A DNA stretch of 64,000 bases, taken from assembly GCF_009914055.1 (NCBI RefSeq), contig NZ_CP028271.1, positions 806,001 through 870,000 on the forward strand. The letters run 5' to 3'. Made by a program: the position numbers and the translations under genes. Shown here piece by piece: positions 36,639 through 44,840 of the stretch. Within the stretch, counting starts at the first letter, position 1. Each line of letters starts with the position of its first letter. The notes below the pieces were generated by a model that did not search any database, was not told where the DNA came from, and was given only the letters and a program-made list of their open reading frames with translations. The stretch comes from Mixta intestinalis. Its GTDB lineage: Bacteria > Pseudomonadota > Gammaproteobacteria > Enterobacterales > Enterobacteriaceae.

Positions 36639-37949
36639 GTGTCTGAATTTAATGCTGCACGGGAACAGGATGAAATAGCCCATACAGCGTCTGAAGGATG
36701 GCTGATTGCCGGTGCGATCGGCGGTGCGTTAGTGGCGGGAGCAGCGATTGTGGTAACCGGTGGCACGGCGCTGGTAGCTGTGTCAGCCGTTGCGGCAGGT
36801 GCCTGTACCGGCGGTGGGCTGGGCGAACTGTTGGGCAGCATGTCCTGGGCACCCCGTCATACCACTGGTCAACTGGCTTCTGGTTCACCTGATGTTTACA
36901 TTAACGATCGTCCCGCTATCCGTGCCCATCTGTCTACAGGTGCATGCGATGAGCATAGCGGCAGCCCGCAGCGGGTTGCCGAAGGGTCAATAAAAGTCTT
37001 TATCAACAACTATCCCGCAGCCCGTATCGGCGATCGCCTGACCTGTAGCGCTGAAATTTTTTCCGGATCGCCTGATGTTTTTATTGGCGGCGATAAGATT
37101 CAGACGGATGAAATCAGCCCGGAAATACCGGAATGGATTAACTGGGCGATGTTAGGTATCGGCGGCGCGGCGCTGGTGGTGCTGGCTTCTCCTGCCATAG
37201 CGGTGCTGGGCACCCTTGGCGGTATGGGCGGCGGCTATGCAGGCAGTTATCTCGGCGGAAAGCTGTTTGGTGAGGGCAGCGACGGACAAAAATGGATGAT
37301 GCTGGCAGGCAGCCTGGTCGGTGGAGCAGCGGGCAGCAAAGGCGGGATGAAGTTCGATGCCTGGCGGAGCAATAAAACTGCTGCAATTCCGCCTAAATCC
37401 ACGATGAGTTTAGCTGACGCAGTAGGAAAAGATCGGGCAAGTCGGTGGATTAATAGAGGAAGGGAACTTGCAGATCAATACAACCCTACGATATCAGCAT
37501 TATTAAGCGATGATCAAGTAGGTGCTTTGCACGGCTATACTACTGAAGCTGGATATAAAATGATTAATCCAGCATTAAGGGGGGTAAAACCCCTGACTCC
37601 GGAATTAGAGGCATTTGCTAACCATGCTGTAGAAGGAATGAATAAACTACCTGTATTCGAGGGAGAAACTTTCCGAGGTATAGATACTTTGCCTGCCGAA
37701 GTATTGGATGCTTATCAACCAGGTAATATAGTTGCTGATAAAGCATTCATGAGCACAGATATTATCGAACCTTTTAAAGGAAACATCATACTTAATATTG
37801 AAGGGAAATCTGGTAAAAACATTCATTTCTTGTCTGCATTTAAGTCAACAGAAACCGAAGTACTGTATCCTCCAGGAACTAAGTTTGAAGTTGTTAACAG
37901 AATAGAAGAAAATGGTTCCATCATAATTCAACTTAAGGAAATTGAATGA
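36639..37949 (+). CDS. prePAAR-PAAR effector with C-terminal ADP-ribosyltransferase domain
   Basis: A 436-residue specialised T6SS effector. Residues 6-15 read AAREQDEIAH, an exact fit to the prePAAR motif AARxxDxxxH. A hydrophobic region (about 20-68) is followed by a PAAR spike (about 75-155, GSPDVYINDRPAIRAH...TCSAEIFSGSPDVFIGG). A second hydrophobic, glycine-rich region (about 165-240) precedes an AT-rich toxin domain (about 247-436). That domain shows the R-S-E ADP-ribosyltransferase pattern: R346 in TFRGID, S372-T373 in FMSTDI, and E405-T-E407 in STETEVLYPPGTKFEV. The start is GTG behind AAGAGG. Toxin and immunity genes overlap as ATGA. The domain resembles the Tre1 effector class; its target here is unknown. 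Confidence 0.88.
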   Translation: MSEFNAAREQDEIAHTASEGWLIAGAIGGALVAGAAIVVTGGTALVAVSAVAAGACTGGGLGELLGSMSWAPRHTTGQLASGSPDVYINDRPAIRAHLSTGACDEHSGSPQRVAEGSIKVFINNYPAARIGDRLTCSAEIFSGSPDVFIGGDKIQTDEISPEIPEWINWAMLGIGGAALVVLASPAIAVLGTLGGMGGGYAGSYLGGKLFGEGSDGQKWMMLAGSLVGGAAGSKGGMKFDAWRSNKTAAIPPKSTMSLADAVGKDRASRWINRGRELADQYNPTISALLSDDQVGALHGYTTEAGYKMINPALRGVKPLTPELEAFANHAVEGMNKLPVFEGETFRGIDTLPAEVLDAYQPGNIVADKAFMSTDIIEPFKGNIILNIEGKSGKNIHFLSAFKSTETEVLYPPGTKFEVVNRIEENGSIIIQLKEIE

Positions 37950-39013
37950 TTGATCTACACGAAGAAGATGCAATAGTTAACCGCTATGCAGACAGGTATC
38001 ATCATTACTTACCGGTAAGTGCACGAGCGCAATATTCTGAGAATAACGAACGTCCAGGAGAACTCCGTAACGCCTGGGATCAAAAAGTAATATGTAGTCT
38101 TACTGAGGAACAATCCTGTGATAAAGCCGTAGGCGCGTTGGTAGGGCTTGCTGTTGGCGATGCGGTGGGCACGACACTGGAATTCCTCCCTCGCGATAAG
38201 AAAAATATTACAGATATGGTAGGTGGTGGGCCTTTCCAACTCAAAGCGGGTGAGTGGACTGATGATACCTCTATGGCTTTATGTCTCGCTGAGACGTATC
38301 TTCAAGAAGGCATTATGGATATCACCTGTTTCAGAGAAAAACTGGTAGGCTGGTACCATTATGGCGAAAACAGCTCAAATGGCAGATGTTTTGATATAGG
38401 CAATACGACAAAATATGCGCTTGAGCAATATCTTTTACAAGGTTCTTCATGGTTCGGGAATACGGCTAAAAATACCGCAGGTAATGCGGCCCTGATAAGA
38501 ATGGCCCCTGTGCCTATATTTAGAAGACGTTCACTAAAGAAAACATATTTTGACTCTGAAACACAAAGTCTTGCTACGCATGGTGCCGTTGAGTCCATCT
38601 TTTCCTGTCAGTTTTTAGGTTTGATAATCAATTATTTGATTAATGGTTGCTCAAAAGAAAAAGTCTTTTCACCCCATGCGATTCCGCTTAGCGCAAGGGT
38701 ATTAATCATCAACGCAGGTGAATACAAGCAGAAAACACGCGATCAGATCCGTTCGAGCGGCTACGTTATCGACACGCTTGAAGCGGCGATGTGGGCGGTA
38801 TGGAATACGGATAACTTCCGCGACGCGATTCTTCTGGCTGCGAATCTGGGTGATGACGCCGACAGCGTGGCTGCCACGGCAGGTCAGATTGCCGGTGCGC
38901 TGTATGGTTATTCGGGGATACCGCGGGAATGGCGCGACAGGCTGGTGCAGGAAAAAAGAATCGCCGCTATGGCAGAAGCACTGTTCAGGCAGGCTCCTGA
39001 AGAGGAGCGGTAA
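37946..39013 (+). CDS. ADP-ribosylglycohydrolase-family immunity protein (Tri1-like)
   Basis: A 355-residue DraG/ARH-family protein. The hydrolase begins near residue 57 (AVGALVGLAVGDAVGTTLEF). It carries both metal motifs: T105-D-D-T108 in EWTDDTSMAL and G302-D-D-A-D-S307 in NLGDDADSVAAT. Preceding it is an extension of about 55 residues (MIDLHEEDAIVNRYADRY...), not needed for a minimal ARH fold. In Tri1 of Serratia proteamaculans a similar extension plugs the toxin active site while the hydrolase removes ADP-ribose from targets. The start overlaps the toxin stop (ATGA), as expected of an effector-immunity pair. The 3' end from about 38,720 is GC-rich, unlike the rest. Confidence 0.87.
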   Translation: MIDLHEEDAIVNRYADRYHHYLPVSARAQYSENNERPGELRNAWDQKVICSLTEEQSCDKAVGALVGLAVGDAVGTTLEFLPRDKKNITDMVGGGPFQLKAGEWTDDTSMALCLAETYLQEGIMDITCFREKLVGWYHYGENSSNGRCFDIGNTTKYALEQYLLQGSSWFGNTAKNTAGNAALIRMAPVPIFRRRSLKKTYFDSETQSLATHGAVESIFSCQFLGLIINYLINGCSKEKVFSPHAIPLSARVLIINAGEYKQKTRDQIRSSGYVIDTLEAAMWAVWNTDNFRDAILLAANLGDDADSVAATAGQIAGALYGYSGIPREWRDRLVQEKRIAAMAEALFRQAPEEER

Positions 39014-39127
39014 TAAACCCGTCTGGCGTAGCTACCTGTTACTGTTGGTGATGGCACAGGCGGGACATTTACCATACGGAAAGTCAAAAATTGCCGTCCC
39101 TGGCTTTATTCCTTACTGTGTCTGTCT

Positions 39128-39907
39128 TCAACGCTCAGCGTAACGCACCGCTGGCGGCGGCGTGCGGCGCATCACCCGCTCCAGCACCTGCTGTTCCAGC
39201 TCCGCCAGCCGGGCGGAACCGCGACGGCGCGGGCGTGGCAGATCGATAGTTAAATCCAGCCCGATACGCCCATCCTCAATCAGCAGCACCCGATCCGCTA
39301 AGGCAACGGCTTCACTGACATCATGTGTTACCAGCAAGACGGTGAAATGTTGCTGTTGCCAGATAGCCTCAATCAGTTCCTGCATCTCAATACGCGTCAG
39401 GGCGTCCAAGGCGCCCAGCGGTTCGTCCAGCAGCAGCAAGCCGGGGCGATGGATCAGCGCACGCGCCAGTGCCACGCGCTGCCGCTGACCGCCCGAAAGC
39501 GCGGCGGGCCACTCTCCGGCACGATCGGCCAGATTAACTTCTTCCAGCGCCCGCATAGCATCGGCGCGCCAGTTACCACGTAACCCGAGGCCAACGTTAT
39601 CGATTACCCGTTTCCACGGCAGCAGGCGCGCGTCCTGAAACATCAGACGTGTTTCTTCATGTGCGGTAGCAAGCGGCGCCTGCCCGGCCAGCAGATCCCC
39701 TTCGCTGGGAAACTCCAGACCGGCCAGCAGGCGCAGCAGGGTGCTTTTACCGCAGCCGCTGCGTCCTACCACCGCGACAAACTGGCCGGAAGGGATGTGT
39801 AAATCGATACCCTGCAGGATAGCGCGATCGCCAAAGCGTTTACTGACGCTCTGTAATCCAACGGGCGTGCCGACGTTAAGACGCGACGGCGCTGCAATAG
39901 CGTTCAT
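39128..39907 (-). CDS. ssuB: Aliphatic sulfonate ABC transporter ATP-binding protein
   Basis: SsuB powers alkanesulfonate uptake with SsuA and SsuC. Start ATG 39907 overlaps the ssuC stop (ATGA) and gives MNAIAAPSRLNVGTP and 259 residues (E. coli 255). A start at 39952 would lie inside ssuC. Walker A GRSGCGKST near residue 46, MFQDARLLPWK Q-loop, signature LSGGQRQRVALARAL and Walker B LLLLDEPLGALD are all intact. It is the last gene of ssuEADCB. Confidence 0.95.
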   Translation of the reverse strand: MNAIAAPSRLNVGTPVGLQSVSKRFGDRAILQGIDLHIPSGQFVAVVGRSGCGKSTLLRLLAGLEFPSEGDLLAGQAPLATAHEETRLMFQDARLLPWKRVIDNVGLGLRGNWRADAMRALEEVNLADRAGEWPAALSGGQRQRVALARALIHRPGLLLLDEPLGALDALTRIEMQELIEAIWQQQHFTVLLVTHDVSEAVALADRVLLIEDGRIGLDLTIDLPRPRRRGSARLAELEQQVLERVMRRTPPPAVRYAER

Positions 39908-40698
39908 ACCACGGCCTCCTTCAGTTGATAAGCGGGGTGCCAGCGCAGCCACAGGCGTTCCAGCAGCACGGCGCTGACATCTGCCAGTTTGCCCAGCAAC
40001 GCATAGAGCACGATGGCAACGACGACAATATCGGTTTGTAAAAACTCACGCGCGTTCATCGCCAGATAGCCAATACCGGAATTAGCGGAGATGGTCTCCG
40101 CCACGATCAGCGTCAGCCACATCAGGCCAAGCGCGAAGCGCACGCCGACCATAATTGAGGGCAGGGCACCCGGCAGCATCACCTGGCTAAACAGCCGCCA
40201 GCCGGAAAGGCCATAGCTGCGCGCCATCTCCACCAGACCGCGATCGACATTACGGATACCGTGAAAGGTATTGAGATAAATGGGAAACAGCGTGCCCAGC
40301 GCTACCAGGAAAATTTTGGCGGATTCGTCGATGCCGAACCATAGAATCACCAGCGGAATCAGTGCCAGATGCGGGATGTTGCGCAGCATCTGCACCGAGG
40401 TATCGAGCAGGCGCTCGCCCCAGTACGAGGCCCCGGCCAGCAGCCCAAGCGCCAGACCAAGCGTACCGCCGATAATAAAACCGGTCAGCGCTCGCCAGCT
40501 GCTGATTGCGAGATGTTGCCACAGTTCGCCGCTGGCGCTAAGACGCCAGAAGGTCAGTACCACGCTTTGCGGCGCGGGCAGAATGCGCGTTGAAAGCCAT
40601 CCGCTTTGCGAAGCGATTTGCCACAGCGCCAGCAGCAGCACCGGCAACAGCCAGGGGACCAGTGGATGACGTGCGCTGAATTTGCCTTTGCTCATCAT
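39904..40698 (-). CDS. ssuC: Aliphatic sulfonate ABC transporter permease
   Basis: SsuC is the six-helix inner-membrane channel of the sulfonate importer. Near-identity to E. coli runs through LWQHLAISSWRALTGF, IPHLALIPLVILWFGIDESAKIF and the EAA-type coupling loop MARSYGLSGWRLFSQVMLPGALPSIM. Three starts are possible (40704, 40698, 40695). I chose 40698 because GAGG lies about six bases before it, whereas 40704 is too close to that site. It overlaps ssuB by 4 bases. Confidence 0.93.
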   Translation of the reverse strand: MMSKGKFSARHPLVPWLLPVLLLALWQIASQSGWLSTRILPAPQSVVLTFWRLSASGELWQHLAISSWRALTGFIIGGTLGLALGLLAGASYWGERLLDTSVQMLRNIPHLALIPLVILWFGIDESAKIFLVALGTLFPIYLNTFHGIRNVDRGLVEMARSYGLSGWRLFSQVMLPGALPSIMVGVRFALGLMWLTLIVAETISANSGIGYLAMNAREFLQTDIVVVAIVLYALLGKLADVSAVLLERLWLRWHPAYQLKEAVV

Positions 40699-40706
40699 GC
40701 GCATCC

Positions 40707-41852
40707 TCAGCTTTGCGACACTTTTTGCGGCGCAAAATCATTCGCCACCGCTTCGCCATGGGCTGGTATACGGCGTGGCGCGGGTACGTCAGGCACTGCC
40801 AGATCGAGGTGAGGGAACAGCAGCTCGCCAACCCGGTAAGCTTCTTCCAGATGGGGATAGCCAGAAAGAATGAAGGTCTCGATGCCGAGATCGGCGTACT
40901 CCTGCATACGTGCCGCCACCGTTGGGCCATCGCCAACCAGCGCCGTGCCCGCGCCGCCACGTACCAGGCCGACGCCAGCCCAGAGATTGGGGCTGATCTC
41001 CAGCCGATCGCGGCGACCGTTATGCAATGCCGCCATACGCTGCTGACCGACAGAATCGGTACGTGCCAGCGCCGCCTGCGCTTTGGCAATAGTGGCATCA
41101 TCAAGGTGCGCGATAAGCCGATCGGCGGCCTGCCAGGCTTCAGCATTGGTTTCGCGTACGATAACGTGCAGGCGAATACCGAAACGCACTTTGCGCCCCT
41201 GTGCCGCCGCTTTAGCGCGGACCTGTTCGATTTTCTCTTTGACCTGGGCCGGTGGTTCACCCCAGGTAAGATAGACATCCACCTGCTCCGCCGCTAAGTC
41301 CTGCGCCACCGTTGACGATCCGCCAAACCAGAGTGGCGGACGCGGCTGCTGTACCGGTTTAAACATCAGGCGTGCGCCGCGCACCTGCAAATAATCGCCC
41401 TGATAATCGACGGTTTCTCCTTCCAGCACGCGCCGCCAGATACGGGTAAACTCGGCGGATTCCGCATAGCGTTCGGTATGATCGAGGAAGACGCCATCGC
41501 CCGCCAGCTCTTCCGGGTCACCGCCGGTCACCAGGTTAAACAGTGCACGACCATTGGACAGGCGGTCCAGCGTCGCGGCCTGACGCGCAGCCTGGGTTGG
41601 TGAGATAACGCCAGGACGCAGCGCTACCAGAAAGCGCAGCCGCTGGGTAACCGGAATCAGCGACGCGGCAACCAACCAGGCGTCTTCGCAGGAGCGCCCG
41701 GTAGGGATCAGCACGCCGCCAAACCCCAGCCGATCTGCCGCCTGGGCAATCTGTTGCAGATAACCGTGGTCAACCGGGCGTGCGCCTTCCGCCGTGCCCA
41801 GATAGTGACCGTCGCCGTGGGTGGGTAAAAACCAGAAAACGGATAATGCCAT
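40707..41852 (-). CDS. ssuD: FMNH2-dependent alkanesulfonate monooxygenase
   Basis: SsuD uses FMNH2 from SsuE and O2 to cleave the C-S bond of alkanesulfonates, releasing sulfite and an aldehyde. ATG 41852 behind AAGGAGAA gives MALSVFWFLPTHGDGHYLG and 381 residues, as E. coli; an ATG at 41870 would add six residues over the ssuA stop. Luciferase-like TIM-barrel motifs VLIPTGRSCEDAW, RPGVISPTQAARQAATLDRL and the flexible-loop DRLEISPNLWAGVGLVRGGAG are present. Confidence 0.96.
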   Translation of the reverse strand: MALSVFWFLPTHGDGHYLGTAEGARPVDHGYLQQIAQAADRLGFGGVLIPTGRSCEDAWLVAASLIPVTQRLRFLVALRPGVISPTQAARQAATLDRLSNGRALFNLVTGGDPEELAGDGVFLDHTERYAESAEFTRIWRRVLEGETVDYQGDYLQVRGARLMFKPVQQPRPPLWFGGSSTVAQDLAAEQVDVYLTWGEPPAQVKEKIEQVRAKAAAQGRKVRFGIRLHVIVRETNAEAWQAADRLIAHLDDATIAKAQAALARTDSVGQQRMAALHNGRRDRLEISPNLWAGVGLVRGGAGTALVGDGPTVAARMQEYADLGIETFILSGYPHLEEAYRVGELLFPHLDLAVPDVPAPRRIPAHGEAVANDFAPQKVSQS

Positions 41853-41866
41853 GATATTCTCCTTAC

Positions 41867-42823
41867 TCACTGAACGGTTGCGCCGTGCCAGATATGGCGG
41901 GTGACGTCGAGCTTCACGGGAAGCAGGTGATTTTGGTAAAACAGATCGGCGGTATGTTGCTGCGCCTGTACCGTTTGCGCACCGACCGGCGTAATGCGTG
42001 TCGGCGGCCGATGATCGAGGTAGCTGGCGATGACGGCCTCAGGCAATCCCATACTTTGTGCCAGCAGCCTGATGCTTTCAGGGCGCTGACTCTGCGTCAG
42101 GGCGTCCGCCTGGCTGAAAATATCGAGCACCGACTGAATAAATGCGCCATGCGCTTCGGCATAGCTGCGGGTAGCCAGATAGAAAGAGCCGGTAAGATTG
42201 AGCGTGCTGCCATCGGTCAGTACCCGTACGTTGCCCTGCTGTAAGGCGGCAGAGTAATAAGGGTCCCAGATGGCCCAGGCATCGACATTGCCCTGCTGGA
42301 AAGCGGCGCGCGCGTCGGCAGGCGTCAACCAGACAGGCTGAATATCCGTAAACTGCAATCCCGCTTTTTGCAGCGCGCGCAGCAGCAGATTGTGAGAACT
42401 GGAACCTTTCTGTAGCGCTACCTTATGGCCTTTTAAATCAGCAACCGTTTTGATGGAGCTGTTATCCGCAACCAGAATAACCTCCGCCTGCGGCTTGGGT
42501 GGTTCCGCACCAACATAGAGCAAATCGGCACCGGCGGCCTGCGCAAACAGCGGTGGGATATCGCCGGTGCTGCCGAGATCGATACTGCCTACGTTAAGCG
42601 CCTCCAGCATCTGTGGGCCGGCAGGAAATTCTACCCAGCGAATTTGCGTGTTGGGATAGCGCTGCTCCAGCAGGCGGTGTGTTTTAGCCAGTACCATACT
42701 GACGGAGCCTTTTTGGTAGCCGATACGGATAGCGTCGGGTGCCTGCGGTGCGGCGTAAGCGATGGCACTGAGGCCAAGCAGCGCCAGCAGAGCGGCAGCA
42801 AGATGACGGGAGAAACGAGACAT
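41867..42823 (-). CDS. ssuA: Aliphatic sulfonate-binding periplasmic protein
   Basis: SsuA captures alkanesulfonates in the periplasm for SsuBC. The 318-residue precursor (E. coli 319) has a Sec signal peptide of about 24 residues ending SAIAYA, then DAIRIGYQKGSVSMVLAKTH. LNVGSIDLGSTGDIPPLFAQAAGADLLYVG is typical of the SsuA/TauA family. It lies 12 bases after ssuE and 14 before ssuD. Confidence 0.94.
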   Translation of the reverse strand: MSRFSRHLAAALLALLGLSAIAYAAPQAPDAIRIGYQKGSVSMVLAKTHRLLEQRYPNTQIRWVEFPAGPQMLEALNVGSIDLGSTGDIPPLFAQAAGADLLYVGAEPPKPQAEVILVADNSSIKTVADLKGHKVALQKGSSSHNLLLRALQKAGLQFTDIQPVWLTPADARAAFQQGNVDAWAIWDPYYSAALQQGNVRVLTDGSTLNLTGSFYLATRSYAEAHGAFIQSVLDIFSQADALTQSQRPESIRLLAQSMGLPEAVIASYLDHRPPTRITPVGAQTVQAQQHTADLFYQNHLLPVKLDVTRHIWHGATVQ

Positions 42824-42835
42824 TGGCTACTCTCC

Positions 42836-43393
42836 TTATACCGCTTGTGCCAGGCGCGCTTCACGCTGCCGCAGGGCATAGCAGAAGGTGGTCAATGCGT
42901 CATTTAACCGACTGTTCAGCAGGTCGCTAATTTCAGGTTGACGATCGTAGTGGCTGATTTGGCTGTCTTCGGCAAAGATGCCATGCAGCACTTCTTGCGC
43001 TTTCAGTGCGCTCAGCACCGGTTTCAGTGCGTAGTCGACCGCCAGCATATGCGCCAGCGTGCCGCCGGTAGCCAGCGGCAGCACAACTTTATGTTCCAGC
43101 GCGCGTTCTGGCAGAAGATCGAGCAGGGTTTTCAGCGCGCCGGAAAAAGAAGCTTTATAAACCGGCGTGGCGACAATAAGCCCGTCGGCTAGCGCTAAAT
43201 CTTCTTTGAGCGCCAGCAGAGCAGGAGAGTCGAAGCGTGCATAGAGCAGATCCTCCGGTGGAAAGTTGTGAATGTTCCAGGGCGTGACCTCAATGCCACA
43301 GCCTTCCAGTGTATGCTGGCACAGCGTCAACAGCGCCGTAGATCGTGAGGGAAACCGCGGGCTTCCGGCCAGAGTAATCACACGCATCGCCAC
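42836..43393 (-). CDS. ssuE: NADPH-dependent FMN reductase
   Basis: SsuE supplies reduced FMN to SsuD. The 185-residue flavodoxin-like protein (E. coli 191) has the FMN phosphate loop AGSPRFPSRSTALL near residue 9 and ATPVYKASFSGALKTLLDLLP near 75. It is the first gene of the ssuEADCB unit. In E. coli the operon is activated by Cbl under sulfate starvation; I do not identify the operator in the 190 or so bases upstream. Confidence 0.95.
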   Translation of the reverse strand: MAMRVITLAGSPRFPSRSTALLTLCQHTLEGCGIEVTPWNIHNFPPEDLLYARFDSPALLALKEDLALADGLIVATPVYKASFSGALKTLLDLLPERALEHKVVLPLATGGTLAHMLAVDYALKPVLSALKAQEVLHGIFAEDSQISHYDRQPEISDLLNSRLNDALTTFCYALRQREARLAQAV

Positions 43394-43631
43394 TCCTTAT
43401 AACGTAAAGTTATTATATTGAACTTATTGAGAACCAGTGGCTTTATAGTGGCAGAGGGGGCGACGGTGATTAAATGATTTATCCAGTAATAGAAAGCTAA
43501 TTTTGCGCTAAAGCAGGGCAAGCCGGTGCGATATCAGGTTTACTGGCGCCGAGGTTTAACATCTCTGGCTTTTTACTGCCGTTATGCCAGATAATATCGC
43601 CCCGTTTGCCACCGGGAATTCAGGAGAGCCC

Positions 43632-44642
43632 ATGTTTTACCCCTTCGCACGTAAAGCCTTGTTTCATCTTGACGCAGAACATGCCCATGAACTAACGCTG
43701 CAGCAGCTGCGCCGTATCAGCGGTACGCCGTTAGAAGCATTGATTCGCCAGCGCTTACCGGCGCGTCCGGTGACATGCATGGGGCTAACCTTTAAGAATG
43801 CGCTTGGTCTGGCGGCCGGAATGGATAAAAACGGCGACTGCATTGACGCATTCGGCGCAATGGGTTTCGGTTTTGTTGAAGTCGGTACGGTAACGCCGCG
43901 TCCCCAGCCGGGCAATGATAAGCCGCGCCTGTTTCGTCTGGTGGAGGCCGAAGGGATTATTAACCGCATGGGCTTTAATAATCTCGGTGTGGATCGGCTG
44001 GTAGAAAATGTGAAACGCGCCAGTTTTAACGGCGTACTGGGTATTAACATCGGTAAAAATAAAGATACGCCGGTTGAGCAGGGCAAAGAGGATTATTTGA
44101 CCTGTATGGATAAAGTCTATCCTCTGGCTGGATATATCGCCGTGAATATCTCCTCGCCCAACACCCCAGGCCTGCGAACATTGCAATATGGTGAGGCGCT
44201 GGATGATTTGCTGATGGCAATAAAAGCACAGCAAAAACTGCTGGAAAAGAAACATCTGAAATATGTGCCGGTGGCGGTAAAAATTGCGCCTGACCTCTCG
44301 GAAGAAGAGCTGGTGCAGATTGCAGATAGTCTGGTTCGTCATCAGATTGATGGCGTTATCGCGACGAATACCACGCTCGATCGTTCTCTGGTCAGCGGCA
44401 TGAAATTTAATGAAGAGACGGGTGGACTGAGCGGAAGACCGGTACAGCTACGCAGCACCGAAGTTATCCGTCGCCTCTCTCAGGAATTACAGGGCAAATT
44501 ACCAATTATCGGTGTGGGCGGAATTGATTCCGTGATTGCCGCGCGTGAGAAAATAGCGGCAGGGGCCACGCTGGTACAAATCTATTCCGGCTTTATTTAT
44601 AAAGGTCCCGGTTTAATCAAAGAGATTGTGACGCATCTCTGA
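43632..44642 (+). CDS. pyrD: Dihydroorotate dehydrogenase (quinone), class 2
   Basis: PyrD oxidises dihydroorotate to orotate with quinone at the inner membrane, the fourth step of pyrimidine synthesis. ATG 43632 behind CAGGAGA gives MFYPFARKALFHLDAEHAHE, an amphipathic membrane-binding N-terminus, and 336 residues exactly as E. coli. FMN-site FKNALGLAAGMDKNG, catalytic-serine NISSPNTPGLR and C-terminal GVGGIDSVIAAREKIAAGA are intact. An in-frame ATG at 43584 lacks family support. Confidence 0.96.
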   Translation: MFYPFARKALFHLDAEHAHELTLQQLRRISGTPLEALIRQRLPARPVTCMGLTFKNALGLAAGMDKNGDCIDAFGAMGFGFVEVGTVTPRPQPGNDKPRLFRLVEAEGIINRMGFNNLGVDRLVENVKRASFNGVLGINIGKNKDTPVEQGKEDYLTCMDKVYPLAGYIAVNISSPNTPGLRTLQYGEALDDLLMAIKAQQKLLEKKHLKYVPVAVKIAPDLSEEELVQIADSLVRHQIDGVIATNTTLDRSLVSGMKFNEETGGLSGRPVQLRSTEVIRRLSQELQGKLPIIGVGGIDSVIAAREKIAAGATLVQIYSGFIYKGPGLIKEIVTHL

Positions 44643-44840
44643 CCTTCCTGAAGAATCTGGCCGGGGGCTTTTAATCTGTTTCCGGCTGGTTTATATTTTG
44701 TACATACTTTGTTCTCTGATGGAAAATTATTATTCACGGTTTTGATATTTTCTGTTTATGCCGTGTCTGATGAACACTATTTTGTTTCAGGTTGACGATA
44801 ACCTGAAGTTCGGAACCCTCAACTTGTAGTAAGGCAAACC

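Noticed and set aside
38718..39143. 141-codon frame overlapping the end of the immunity gene and running toward ssuB
   Set aside because: Shadow frame of the GC-rich 3' end of the immunity gene; the part after 39,013 shows no domain.
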